In this document: in pieces, positions 22,571 to 31,373 of the stretch
Numbering within the stretch: position 1 is the stretch's first letter
How the letters are laid out: each line of letters starts with the position of its first letter
Source of the DNA: Bacillus sp. ISL-18
Lineage (GTDB): Bacteria > Bacillota > Bacilli > Bacillales > Cytobacillaceae
Length of the DNA: 64,000 bases
NCBI RefSeq assembly: GCF_018613415.1
Contig: NZ_JAGGQG010000030.1
Coordinates: 62,001 to 126,000, forward strand
Direction of reading: 5' to 3'
The notes under the pieces: generated by a model
Seen by the model: the letters and a program-made list of their open reading frames with translations, nothing else
What the model was told of the DNA's origin: nothing
The model's database searches: none
Program-made: the position numbers and the translations under genes

Positions 22571-22918
22571 TTGAAACGTTTTTCCCCCTCTTTTTTTATT
22601 GGTTCGATTTCGATTGGAACGGTTGAAGGTGCTTCATGTGTCAATCTTGGAAACAATCTCCCAAGTGGTTTTGTCAATTATAAAAAACAGAACCAAGGGT
22701 TTGGTTCCATCTCCGGTGACAATAATGATATCCATGATATTTTAGCGACGATTGAGGAAGAAGCGATAACGGATACATTTCATTATGATGCATTAGCCCA
22801 ATCAGAAAATGAACAAATTGTTGATAAGATAAAAAATGAGATGTTTGAAGCAGAACTAAATATTGGTGAAGAACCTGACGATGAGATGAGTGATCATAAT
22901 TACGACCAAGATGCTTAA
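22571..22918 (+). CDS. VNLGNN-motif paralogue with acidic tail
   Basis: About 115 residues from TTG 22571, eight bases after AAAGGA; the in-frame ATG at 22562 is too close to that site. FIGSISIGTVEGASCVNLGNNLPSGFVNYKKQNQGFGSISG is the locus motif; the second half is strongly acidic (IEEEAITDTFHYD..., GEEPDDEMSDHNYDQDA). Last gene of the unit, followed by a 160-base gap. Confidence 0.6.
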   Translation: MKRFSPSFFIGSISIGTVEGASCVNLGNNLPSGFVNYKKQNQGFGSISGDNNDIHDILATIEEEAITDTFHYDALAQSENEQIVDKIKNEMFEAELNIGEEPDDEMSDHNYDQDA

Positions 22919-23017
22919 TTTAGCCGACTGTCCGATAAAACATCGATTTTTTGCTATTCTTATGGTCATAAATGACTCTTTCAATATGTACAAGCATTTT
23001 TATTCTGTTCATAAGTT

Positions 23018-23052
23018 GAAAAAACCCATCCAATTGTTGGGTGGGTTTTAGT
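23018..23052. terminator. Bidirectional terminator
   Basis: AAACCCA(T)CCAA / TTGG(G)TGGGTTT stem with T runs on both sides, between the VGxN locus (+) and glgC (-). Confidence 0.8.
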
Positions 23053-23076
23053 TTACATAATAATTTTACTGTTACC

Positions 23077-24252
23077 TCAAACTGCATTACCTTTTATTTT
23101 TTCAGATTTGCTTTTCTTAATAATTTGATTGTTTCCTATTAAACTAATCTCACTAAAAGGATTAGGATCTCCCACATGTACATTCGAGTAAATAAACGAT
23201 TCACTACCAACGATTGCTCGATTAATCACCGCATTTTCCCCAATAAATGTGCCTGGCATAATCACCGAATCCTTTATGACGGCCCCTTTACTCACCGTCA
23301 CGCCATGATATAGAAGCGAATTTTCAACTTTACCAAACACTTTACAGCCCTCAGAAACTAATGATTGACTTAAGGCCGCTTTTCCGTCCAAATAGAAAGG
23401 CCGCTGAGACGTTTCACGGGTATAAATCCCCCACTCTTCATGCTGGATAATAGGATTCGTTTCATAGGAAAGTAGATCCATATTCGCTTCCCACAGGCTT
23501 TGAACGGTTCCGACATCTTTCCAGTAACCATTAAAACGATAAGCGTACACTTGACGATGATCATGAATCATGGCTGGGATAATATCCTTACCAAAATCCT
23601 TAGATGAGAATCGTTTTTTCTCCTCTTTTTCCACATATTTTTTTAACACGCTCCAATTAAAAATATAAATCCCCATTGAAGCGAGATTTGATTTCGGTTG
23701 TTTAGGCTTTTCTTCAAAATCTATGATTTTTTTGGAGCTGGAATCCATATTCATAATCCCAAACCGATGAGCGTCTCTCCATGGAACATTAATCACAGAA
23801 ATAGTCGCTTCTGCTTTTGTTTTTATGTGTTGTTCGAGCATTTTCCGATAATCCATTTTATAAATGTGGTCACCTGATATAACAAGAACATACTCAGGAT
23901 TATGACTTTCAACATAGTCGATGTTTTGGTAAACGGCATGGGCCGTCCCTTCATACCACCGATCCCCCTCCTCACTTTGATACGGTGGAAGGATCGTGAG
24001 ACCGCCATTTTTCCGGTCTAAATCCCAATGCTTGCCGTCTCCAAGATAATTTTGCAATGTATGAGGCTGATACTGGGTTAAAACACCGACAGTATCAATC
24101 CCAGAATTGCTGCAATTGCTTAAGGTAAAATCAATGATCCGGTATTTACCACCAAATGGTACGGCTGGTTTTGCCATCGATTTGGTCAGGTCTTTTAAAC
24201 GTGTCCCTCTTCCCCCTGCTAAGAGCATCGCTATACATTGTTTTTTATTCAT
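23077..24252 (-). CDS. glgC: Glucose-1-phosphate adenylyltransferase
   Basis: 391 residues. MLLAGGRGTRLKDLTKSMAKPAVPFGGKYRIID is the nucleotidyltransferase signature with the pyrophosphorylase loop; SGDHIYKMDY binds the sugar phosphate/metal; the C-terminal third is a hexapeptide beta-helix (CKVFGKVENSLLYHGV, AVIKDSVIMPGTFIG). It makes ADP-glucose for glycogen. AAGGAG precedes ATG 24252. The gene is monocistronic here, without glgB, glgD, glgA or glgP beside it, unlike the usual glgBCDAP operon. Confidence 0.95.
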   Translation of the reverse strand: MNKKQCIAMLLAGGRGTRLKDLTKSMAKPAVPFGGKYRIIDFTLSNCSNSGIDTVGVLTQYQPHTLQNYLGDGKHWDLDRKNGGLTILPPYQSEEGDRWYEGTAHAVYQNIDYVESHNPEYVLVISGDHIYKMDYRKMLEQHIKTKAEATISVINVPWRDAHRFGIMNMDSSSKKIIDFEEKPKQPKSNLASMGIYIFNWSVLKKYVEKEEKKRFSSKDFGKDIIPAMIHDHRQVYAYRFNGYWKDVGTVQSLWEANMDLLSYETNPIIQHEEWGIYTRETSQRPFYLDGKAALSQSLVSEGCKVFGKVENSLLYHGVTVSKGAVIKDSVIMPGTFIGENAVINRAIVGSESFIYSNVHVGDPNPFSEISLIGNNQIIKKSKSEKIKGNAV

Positions 24253-24343
24253 AATGGTTCTCCTTCCAAAAATTTTTCTCTATAGTTTTAACTTCCCTTT
24301 TCTATAAGTTTTCAAACAATCATATAGCTGAAGAAAAACGGGA

Positions 24344-24451
24344 ATGATCTTAGTTGGAGCTATACAAGCAGAGCAGCAAACTAAATGGAAGTATTTCAGA
24401 TATGATGGTCATTTATGTTTGTTAGTTGGTTGGGAACACGAGGATAATTAG
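24344..24451 (+). CDS. Doubtful 35-residue frame in a 510-base gap
   Basis: MILVGAIQAEQQTKWKYFRY...CLLVGWEHEDN is open from an ATG without a separated ribosome site. The aromatic/charged composition looks protein-like, so it may be a remnant of a longer gene. A long imperfect hairpin (AATCTTCATAT at 24490 / ATATGAAGGTT ending 24553, then TTTTATT) lies downstream. The remainder of the gap 24253-24766 holds only the terminator of the next gene. Confidence 0.2.
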   Translation: MILVGAIQAEQQTKWKYFRYDGHLCLLVGWEHEDN

Positions 24452-24671
24452 TCAGTCTTAAATTCTCTTTAAGTAAATAGTAAACTAAAAAATCTTCATA
24501 TCAAGTTTATCGGCAGATTATCTAACAAAGATATTTTAAAATAATATGAAGGTTTTTATTTCTTTTTATGAGTCAAACGAAATACCTTTTCAAATGTATA
24601 TTCAAGTGATTCCTCTGACATGACTTTTGTATCTTTCAACAGGATGTGTCATGACCCCGTTAAGGATTATA

Positions 24672-24718
24672 AAAAAGAAGAAGCAGACTAATTCATTTGT
24701 GAATTGGACTACTTCTTT
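24672..24718 (-). terminator. Terminator of the SPL-family gene
   Basis: GAAGTAGTCCAATTC / GAATTAGTCTGCTTC stem on the minus strand followed by TTCTTTTTTA. Confidence 0.8.
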
Positions 24719-24766
24719 CAAATATTTTGTATTATAATACAGAATTTTCTATGAGAAACATACTTC

Positions 24767-25594
24767 TTATTTTAGGAAAGCGTCTTGTTTAGAAACACGT
24801 ATTCTGTCATGAGGAAAATATTTTTTAAAATATTTCTCCACTCTTTCATGTATATCTTGACGATACCATTCCGCTAAACCATGCTTCTCAAATAATCCAG
24901 GCATTCCAAGCTTTTCAGACCGTTTCCCCATTAAACCATCGCCGATCCTTAACGTATCAATCCAAATGTGGTCGACCCTTCCTGCTAATTGTTTAGGGAA
25001 ATCAGGGGTAAAGGGCAAAACAGGTGAAATCGAAGCTTGGGTGGCGATTCCAGCATCATGGATTGCTTGCAAAGCTTTTAACCGCAATTTTATCCCGGGA
25101 GCAAATGGAGAAAAAATTCTTTTTATGTCTTCCCTGTCTGTTTCAATGGTCATCGAGACTAAGACTTTACATTTTTCCTTCAATTTCACAATCAAATCAA
25201 GATCCCTAGTGATCAGTGGGCTTCGGGTTTGAATCTGAAGAAAATCTGGCGGATTTTTAATCATCGCTTCAACTATTCCGCGTGTAATCTTTGTTGTGCG
25301 TTCCATCGGTTGATAGGGGTCTGTGGCCGAAGACATAAAAATATTAACAGGCTTATTTTTCTTCCGCAATTTCAAGATTTCATTTTCGTAATTTTCTGCT
25401 GCGTTTGTTTTTATGTCCAGCCATTCTCCCCAAGGGATGTCTTTAAACCGTTGAATCGGCATTTCTCTCACATAACAATACCGGCATGAAAATGCACAGC
25501 CGCTAAAGGGATTCAATGAATGGGTAAATCCCACATCCAAATACCCTTTTGCCTCCGTAAGGATTTTCTTAGCAAGGATATTTTTTGTTTCCAT
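24767..25594 (-). CDS. SPL-family radical SAM protein
   Basis: 275 residues. C33-x3-C37-x2-C40 (SGCAFSCRYCYV) binds the [4Fe-4S] cluster; SATDPYQPMER and QTRSPLITRDLDLIVKL are typical of the short 'Rv2578c/SPL-like' radical SAM group related to spore photoproduct lyase (COG1533). It is shorter than true SplB (about 340) and lacks the downstream SplB cysteine region, so thymine-dimer repair is not implied. ATG 25594 follows AGAGAGGAG. Confidence 0.8.
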   Translation of the reverse strand: METKNILAKKILTEAKGYLDVGFTHSLNPFSGCAFSCRYCYVREMPIQRFKDIPWGEWLDIKTNAAENYENEILKLRKKNKPVNIFMSSATDPYQPMERTTKITRGIVEAMIKNPPDFLQIQTRSPLITRDLDLIVKLKEKCKVLVSMTIETDREDIKRIFSPFAPGIKLRLKALQAIHDAGIATQASISPVLPFTPDFPKQLAGRVDHIWIDTLRIGDGLMGKRSEKLGMPGLFEKHGLAEWYRQDIHERVEKYFKKYFPHDRIRVSKQDAFLK

Positions 25595-25831
25595 TTAGAG
25601 CTCCTCTCTTGTTGAATTTTTTAAAAAGTAGAGAAAAGCTGGCTTGCAATATATCCCCTTAAACCAACTTGACAACTGACATAAATCGTTTGGTCCTTTG
25701 GCAGTTCCTCCAATCGATTCCTCTAACCATTTTAATGACAGATAAGCCATATTTGGCGGAAGATGTCCACAACGTCCAAAGAGATGCATAGCTATTTCTG
25801 AGTTAGCAAAAAATATGGAAGAGGTGAAAAA

Positions 25832-26836
25832 ATGGAAAAAAATCATTTAAAACTTACATCTTCCGAAATAGGTACACTATGGGGAGAATATGTTAACGGA
25901 ACAATGACCGAGATCGTTAATAGGTATATGATTTCTATTTTGGAAGACGAATCAATAAGAAAGGTTTTTGAAATAGCCATTGAGACATGGGAAAAGCAAA
26001 AGAAGGAGATTATATCCTTCATTGAAAATGAGGGGTTTCCCGTTCCAATTGGATTTACTGAGTCAGACTTAAATAAGGGTGCAGAGAGATTGTTTTCTGA
26101 TACATTCTGCTTAAATTATTTACATATTATGACTATACATGGTCTGCTGGGTCATACAACTTCTTTAAGTGTTTCTGTCAGAAAGGACTTACGTGAATTT
26201 TACAATTTATGTGATAATGATGCAAAAAATATGTACGATTTAACCATAGAGTTATTGCTAGAAAAAGGAAAATTCCAAAAAGATCCCTATTTCTATCCTA
26301 AAGAGAGACCTGAATTTATTTCAACTCAAGATTTTACCGATGGATTCTTCGGAAAAGGGAGACTCTTATCTGCTACAGAAATAATCAGTATTTCTCTAAA
26401 CATTAAAAAGAGCATTATGGCAAAAACGCTTTCAATCGGGTTCAGTCAAGTCGCTAAATCGAAAGAAATAAGATCGTTTTTTCGAAACATTGGAAAAAAG
26501 GCAGATGAAAACATACTAGCCCTTTCAAGTGTTTTGCACAAAGATAATTTGCCAGTTCCAATGTCGTGGGAATCAGAGGTTACAACGTCAACAGACTCTC
26601 CTTTTTCAGATAAATTAATGTTGTATCATATGGGTTTCCTGGCTCAAACTGCACAAGTTTATTATGGTACAGGGCTAGCAGGAGCCATGCGAACAGACCT
26701 AGCTGTAGTTTACGAAAAAACAATCTTAAAAACATTAGTAATGACAAAAAACTGGTTCGATATAATGGTGGCAAATAAGTGGTTAGAACAGCCACCACTT
26801 GCTCCTAATAGAAATGAACTAGCAAAAGAAGAATAA
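25832..26836 (+). CDS. DUF3231 protein (duplicated four-helix domain)
   Basis: 334 residues built from two related halves, about 5-165 and 175-330: LTSSEIGTLWGEYVNGTM...LTYLHIMTIHGLLG-like first half and LSATEIISISLNIKKSIM...LYHMGFLAQTAQVYYGTGLAGAMRTDL second half, the DUF3231 arrangement common in Bacillus. Ferritin-like helical bundles are suspected; no function is established. AGAGGTG precedes the ATG. The 237 bases before it contain an open minus-strand frame (HLFGRCGHLPP...) without start signal, possibly a remnant. Confidence 0.8.
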   Translation: MEKNHLKLTSSEIGTLWGEYVNGTMTEIVNRYMISILEDESIRKVFEIAIETWEKQKKEIISFIENEGFPVPIGFTESDLNKGAERLFSDTFCLNYLHIMTIHGLLGHTTSLSVSVRKDLREFYNLCDNDAKNMYDLTIELLLEKGKFQKDPYFYPKERPEFISTQDFTDGFFGKGRLLSATEIISISLNIKKSIMAKTLSIGFSQVAKSKEIRSFFRNIGKKADENILALSSVLHKDNLPVPMSWESEVTTSTDSPFSDKLMLYHMGFLAQTAQVYYGTGLAGAMRTDLAVVYEKTILKTLVMTKNWFDIMVANKWLEQPPLAPNRNELAKEE

Positions 26837-26840
26837 AAAC

Positions 26841-26875
26841 TAAAATGTCCATCCTCATGAGGCTGGACATTTTAA
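26841..26875 (+). terminator. Terminator
   Basis: AAAATGTCCA(T)CCTC / GAGG(C)TGGACATTTT stem after the DUF3231 gene. Confidence 0.85.
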
Positions 26876-26967
26876 ATTATTATATAATTACATTAGATGG
26901 AAAATAGATTCAAACGTTTTCTATTAAAATTGATAGGTAAAATCTCTTTTAAGGGCAAGGAGAAGTT

Positions 26968-27273
26968 ATGATAATCATTAGTGATTTTTTAGCTGATTTG
27001 CTTGGTGATTTGTTTGGTGGTCTAGTGGAGGCAATTTTCCCTACTTCGAAGTCAAAACTAGAAAAAAACATAGATGAATTAACGGAAGAGGAATGGTTCT
27101 CCAACCTGTATCAAGATGTTCGATATTCTTACATCATTTGGCATAACAAAAAGGTTAAGCACTACTTACGAAGGACAGAAAATATTAAAGTCCTCAAAAG
27201 TAGTGCAGACGATCGTGAAAAATTTATTCAGCTTGTTATTAAGGAACATAACAGATTCGTAGGGATACGGTAA
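26968..27273 (+). CDS. 101-residue hypothetical protein
   Basis: ATG 26968 follows AAGGAGAAGTT. The N terminus is an amphipathic/hydrophobic helix (IIISDFLADLLGDLFGGLVEAIFP), followed by an acidic segment and a charged helix (KVKHYLRRTENIKVLKSSADDREKF). Not recognised. It is convergent with the AKR gene at 27336; the 60-base gap shows no clear terminator. Confidence 0.6.
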   Translation: MIIISDFLADLLGDLFGGLVEAIFPTSKSKLEKNIDELTEEEWFSNLYQDVRYSYIIWHNKKVKHYLRRTENIKVLKSSADDREKFIQLVIKEHNRFVGIR

Positions 27274-27335
27274 GTTTTTGCGACATATAAGCCCAAGTCA
27301 TCCTGTTTCACGGCAATTTCGGTTGAAAGAAGAAA

Positions 27336-28316
27336 TTAATTATGTCCAACGATTGGGTGTGGTACATATGGCTCTTCTAAATATACAACTTCCTCATTTG
27401 TTAACTTAATGCTTAGGGCACCTACGGCATCTTCGAGATGAGATATTTTTGTCGCTCCGATAATAGGAGCTGATACCGCCTCTTTCTGTAACAACCAGGC
27501 AAGTGCGATATAGATACGTGGAACACCATATTTTTCCGCGATGGCAGCAACTCGTTCTACAACCAATCGATCAGCATCAGCGGTCGCATCATATTTAGAT
27601 TTTTGAATCTGATCCGTTTCTGAACGATACGTTATTTCCGACCAATCACGCGTCAATCTACCCGATGCAAGCGGGCTATACGGGGTTACACCAATTCCTT
27701 CCTCTTTACAAAGTGGCAGCATTTCTCGCTCCTCTTCACGGTAAATGAGGTTTAAATGATTCTGCATTGATACAAACTTAGTCCATCCATTTTTGTCAGC
27801 AACGTGTAATGCCTTTTGGAATTGCCAAGCATACATGGCAGAAGCACCAATGTATCTTGCCTTTCCAGCCTTGACAACATCATGCAAGGCTTCCATTGTT
27901 TCTTCAATAGGTGTATGGGAATCCCAGCGGTGGATGATATAAAGGTCTACATAATCTGTTTCCAACCTCTTGAGACTTTTATCGATTTCACTCATAATTG
28001 CTTTTCGGGAAAGACCAGATCCGTTAGGACCCTCATGCATTTGCCCGTGTACTTTAGTTGCGATTACAACTTCATCACGATTCGCATAATCCTTTAAAGC
28101 TCGTCCAAGAAATTCCTCACTTGTTCCCATCGAATAAACATTAGCCGTATCAAAAAAATTTATACCAAGATCCAATGCTTTTTTGATAATAGAGCGGCTT
28201 TGCTTTTCATTAAGTACCCATTGATGGATCCATTTATCTGCATCCCCAAAACTCATACAGCCCAGACATAATCGAGATACATCTAAGCCTGTCTTACCAA
28301 GTTTTACATATTCCAT
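27336..28316 (-). CDS. Aldo/keto reductase
   Basis: 326 residues, (beta/alpha)8 AKR of the YghZ/YakC-like type. Catalytic tetrad D56, Y61, K88, H129 is intact (FDTANVYS, ATKVHG, IIHRWD). NADPH site signs: SPLASGRLTRD and PIIGATKISHLEDAV near the C terminus. GAGGGTG precedes the ATG. Divergent from an AraC regulator across a 200-base gap, a layout that suggests the regulator controls it. Confidence 0.9.
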   Translation of the reverse strand: MEYVKLGKTGLDVSRLCLGCMSFGDADKWIHQWVLNEKQSRSIIKKALDLGINFFDTANVYSMGTSEEFLGRALKDYANRDEVVIATKVHGQMHEGPNGSGLSRKAIMSEIDKSLKRLETDYVDLYIIHRWDSHTPIEETMEALHDVVKAGKARYIGASAMYAWQFQKALHVADKNGWTKFVSMQNHLNLIYREEEREMLPLCKEEGIGVTPYSPLASGRLTRDWSEITYRSETDQIQKSKYDATADADRLVVERVAAIAEKYGVPRIYIALAWLLQKEAVSAPIIGATKISHLEDAVGALSIKLTNEEVVYLEEPYVPHPIVGHN

Positions 28317-28516
28317 GTTATATCACCCTCATTTTCTAGAAATATTAATCTTATATAGGTACAAATTTTCACTTAAGACTATCTATAGTATGCAACAATT
28401 TAAAGAACAATCGTTATCTCATTCCTATCAAGTTTTTGCCTAATCCTATCAAACGTATTTACATAATCGACAACTATGAGATAGAATGTGACTATCATTG
28501 ATGCGGGAGAAACTAT

Positions 28517-29437
28517 ATGTCTGAAGAAATCTACAGCCAGCAGCAGGAACTTGCCAAACTCATTAAACGTTATTCAAAACAGGACGGGGTTCATCCGACT
28601 GCTATCCCATCTTTATTTTTAATCCATGAATCTATCGTTACCGAACCAATTGCTAGAATAAACGAAACATCCTTCTGTATGATCGTCCAAGGGGAAAAGG
28701 AAGTATTATTAGCTGAGGAGCGCTTTAGGTACGGTCCTGGTGATTACATTGTTGCATCCGTTGACTTGCCGGTTACCGGGCAAGTAGTAAACGCCTCTTC
28801 TGACACTCCGTATTTAGCTCTCAAACTTGAATATACACCGAATCAAATTTTAGAGGTTTTAACTGATTCCGACATTCGAGTAGGACAGAAAAAAAATGCC
28901 AAGCGTGCTATGTTTGTCAGTAAAGCAGGACCATCTCTGTTGGATGCAGTAATTAGGTTAGCACGGTTGGTGGAAAATCCGAAACATATTCCGGTACTAG
29001 CTCCATTATTCATAAAAGAAATTCTCTATTGGATTCTACAAGGTCCTCATGGTGAATCTCTCAAACAAATGGCTATAAAGGGCAGCAACGGGGATCGAAT
29101 CAGAGATGTTATTGAACAGATCATCAATAGTTATGATCGCTCTTTCAAAATTGAGCAGCTTGCAGAAATAGCGAGGATGAGTGTTGCTTCTCTTCATCGA
29201 CACTTTAAAGAGGTTACAGCTATGAGCCCTATCCAGTTCCAGAAACAATTGAGACTCCAGGAAGCAAGACGCATGTTATTAAATGATTCAACAGATATCG
29301 CTGATGTTGCCTTTCGGGTCGGCTACGAAAGTCAATCACAATTCAGTCGAGAATATTCCCGTATGTTTGGTTATCCACCAAGAGAAGATCTAAATCGCCT
29401 GAGGGAGCAATCAGAAAAAAGCCAGTCTTTCATATGA
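28517..29437 (+). CDS. AraC-family regulator
   Basis: 306 residues. N-terminal AraC_N-type (PF06719) sensor, SFCMIVQGEKEVLLAEERFRYGPGDYIVASVDLPVTGQV, then the C-terminal double HTH: FKIEQLAEIARMSVASLHRHFKEVTAMSPIQFQKQLRLQEARRMLL and DIADVAFRVGYESQSQFSREYSRMFGYPP. The group often regulates an adjacent oxidoreductase; the divergent AKR is the obvious target. GGGAG precedes ATG. The stop lies in the terminator stem. Confidence 0.9.
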   Translation: MSEEIYSQQQELAKLIKRYSKQDGVHPTAIPSLFLIHESIVTEPIARINETSFCMIVQGEKEVLLAEERFRYGPGDYIVASVDLPVTGQVVNASSDTPYLALKLEYTPNQILEVLTDSDIRVGQKKNAKRAMFVSKAGPSLLDAVIRLARLVENPKHIPVLAPLFIKEILYWILQGPHGESLKQMAIKGSNGDRIRDVIEQIINSYDRSFKIEQLAEIARMSVASLHRHFKEVTAMSPIQFQKQLRLQEARRMLLNDSTDIADVAFRVGYESQSQFSREYSRMFGYPPREDLNRLREQSEKSQSFI

Positions 29438-29454
29438 AAAACTGGCTTTTTTCT
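29412..29454 (+). terminator. Terminator of the AraC gene
   Basis: AAAAAAGCCAGT / ACTGGCTTTTTT stem overlapping the stop codon. Confidence 0.9.
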
Positions 29455-29518
29455 GATTTTAACGTTACCTGCATACCTGTTTTTGAAAAAAACGATCCTG
29501 CGCTAGTAAAGAACGCTC

Positions 29519-30670
29519 TTATTTTCCATTTCCATTTACCGCTTTTGCTTCATTTGATTTCCAATAATAATCGGCCAGTATATCTGAAAAGACATCGACG
29601 GTATGATGGAGTTCGGCCATATTATTATCTACACCACCAATTTCTAACAACATGGCTTTATTTGATATATCTTGATTATAGACTCCGTTTCCATCCCTAT
29701 AAGATTTAAGAAAGACCCCTCGACTAAGTCCAGGATACTTTTTTTCCAGCTCTGCGTTCAGTGCTTTCGCAAATTCTAGATTTTCCAAATAATTTTTATT
29801 TTCTCTTCCTATTATAAATAAAAGCTTTGCATAGGTAACACCATTAATGGTTTTTGTCGTAATTTGTTTTCGTGCCGAGTCCCTATGAATATCAATAAAA
29901 TATTGTAGTTCCTTATTTTTGGCTGCTGCTGCTTCAACGATTTCCCGCGATTCTGTATAGGCTTGTGTTGGCTTCCATTGTTTCTTTAGTAACTCCTGCG
30001 TCATATTTGTTTTATCATGGTCAACGCCAATGCCTTTCCTCATTAAATTCCTGGCTAAACGGTCTCCTAACCCAATTACATTTGCTCTTTCGTCAGAGCT
30101 TATTGCGTCGTCAGGGTTCTTAGCATCCTTCAAAACTGGAAGATAGGACTCCCAGCTATGAGTATGATAAATCATTACCGTTTTATGTTCAGGATTCGTT
30201 ATAGGTTTATTGTCGTCTGTGGTTTGATTGATTAATTCCTCTGATGCTTTTCTCTCATTTAATAAAACCTCGGTTGGAGGTGCAGATTCGTATGGAAGAT
30301 TAGTAATATTGGTTCCTTCACCAGCTACGACGATCTCAGTGTCATACATTCTTAATCCAGGAATTTCATTGCCTAAAAACGTTCGTGTATCTGTAGGTTT
30401 AATCGTGGTTCCTATTTGAAAAGCTAAATTTGTCAGTTTGGTAAAAGTGAAATCAGGATTATTCATTTTAGGGAAAAAGGTATGATTCTCAGATTTGAAA
30501 AATTGCAAAAAAAGTTTTTCACCATTTACTATTCCAATGGAATTATTCATTTTTAGAGAGGAGATATTCAGATTGGAAATAACAATCAGAGAAATCATTA
30601 AAAACGTAAATATGACCATTAGAATCGACCGGAACGTAACGTTTAGTGTGATGAATTTGATGGATTTCAT
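29519..30670 (-). CDS. SpoIIP-family peptidoglycan hydrolase paralogue
   Basis: 383 residues. One N-terminal membrane segment (FRSILMVIFTFLMISLIVISNL), an extracellular linker, then the SpoIIP amidase domain: KTVMIYHTHSWESYLPVL (zinc histidine), FIDIHRDSAR, and KAMLLEIGGVDNN with the catalytic glutamate. SpoIIP degrades septal peptidoglycan with SpoIID during engulfment. The usual gpr-spoIIP neighbour is absent, so this is more likely the second paralogue found in many Bacillus genomes. AAGGGGGG precedes ATG 30670. Confidence 0.85.
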   Translation of the reverse strand: MKSIKFITLNVTFRSILMVIFTFLMISLIVISNLNISSLKMNNSIGIVNGEKLFLQFFKSENHTFFPKMNNPDFTFTKLTNLAFQIGTTIKPTDTRTFLGNEIPGLRMYDTEIVVAGEGTNITNLPYESAPPTEVLLNERKASEELINQTTDDNKPITNPEHKTVMIYHTHSWESYLPVLKDAKNPDDAISSDERANVIGLGDRLARNLMRKGIGVDHDKTNMTQELLKKQWKPTQAYTESREIVEAAAAKNKELQYFIDIHRDSARKQITTKTINGVTYAKLLFIIGRENKNYLENLEFAKALNAELEKKYPGLSRGVFLKSYRDGNGVYNQDISNKAMLLEIGGVDNNMAELHHTVDVFSDILADYYWKSNEAKAVNGNGK

Positions 30671-30821
30671 CGTAACCCCCCTTAGCCCATATATATGAGG
30701 TAAGTAGAGTTTTATTGCAGAATTTTATTGGACTCAACCACACGCTAAGTTTAACAATACCCCAAAATGACAACTAAATCTGTAAACCTTGTACCCGCCA
30801 ATTGAATAAATTTATTGCCTA

Positions 30822-30959
30822 TTATGCTTGAATGTCTAAGTCACTTTTATATTCTAAAATATCTCCAGGTTGACACTCTAAAGCTTTACAAATAGCCTCT
30901 AACGTTGAAAATCGAATCGCCTTTGCCTTTCCATTTTTCAATATCGGAAGGTTAGTCAT
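30822..30959 (-). pseudogene. C-terminal fragment of an XRE/Cro-type regulator
   Basis: TNLPILKNGKAKAIRFSTLEAICKALECQPGDILEY is the second half of a small XRE regulator (YozG/YgzD type: recognition helix to the C terminus). The first helices that should precede it are missing: in frame upstream there is only NYWVGIT and then a TAG at about 31019. The 45-codon frame from ATG 30959 has a poor ribosome site. Read as a truncated gene. Confidence 0.65.
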
Positions 30960-31027
30960 TGTTATTCCAACCCAATAATTAATTATTAATTTATATTTTA
31001 TTTTTATTGATATCTATATATTTTTCT

Positions 31028-31068
31028 ATAAAAAAACCCCTAAACGGATTTATTATCCAACTTAAGGG
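31028..31068 (-). terminator. Terminator of the 53-residue gene
   Basis: CCCCTTAAG...TTTAGGGG hairpin, then TTTTTTT on the minus strand. Confidence 0.7.
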
Positions 31069-31107
31069 GGGCAATTCGAAAGGTGAAATTGTTTTGAATA
31101 TTGCTGA

Positions 31108-31269
31108 TTATGGTCCAAACGTATTCATATTTTTCATCGGGTTTATTATCTCTTCTGGCTTCCCAGCTAGTTGACTCTCATCTGGCGGAGTCGTCCCTGA
31201 TTTAAATCCAAAATAAATCGCTATAGCACTAACAATAATAACTGGTGACAGTATAATTAACCAAATCAA
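31108..31269 (-). CDS. 53-residue membrane-anchored small protein
   Basis: TTG 31269 follows TTGGAGGTG at seven bases. IWLIILSPVIIVSAIAIYFGF is one membrane span; the polar tail (SGTTPPDESQLAGKPEEIINPMKN) would face one side. Terminator about 40 bases downstream. No family recognised. Confidence 0.6.
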   Translation of the reverse strand: MIWLIILSPVIIVSAIAIYFGFKSGTTPPDESQLAGKPEEIINPMKNMNTFGP

Positions 31270-31373
31270 AATAACACCTCCAAGTAAATAGACACATTAT
31301 TATTAATATTATATTATAAAATTAACTTTTTTTTACATTTTTAAATCTTCCCCGTTATTTTAAGTGACAATTT

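Noticed and set aside
24767..25594. Spore photoproduct lyase (SplB)
   Set aside because: Too short and lacking the SplB-specific C-terminal region; only the radical SAM core and general family resemblance are present.
25595..25846. Minus-strand frame abutting the SPL-family gene
   Set aside because: Protein-like in part, but no start codon with a ribosome site and it overlaps the promoter and start of the DUF3231 gene; at most a remnant.
29519..30670. The canonical spoIIP
   Set aside because: No gpr or neighbouring sporulation genes as in the standard locus; more likely a paralogue.
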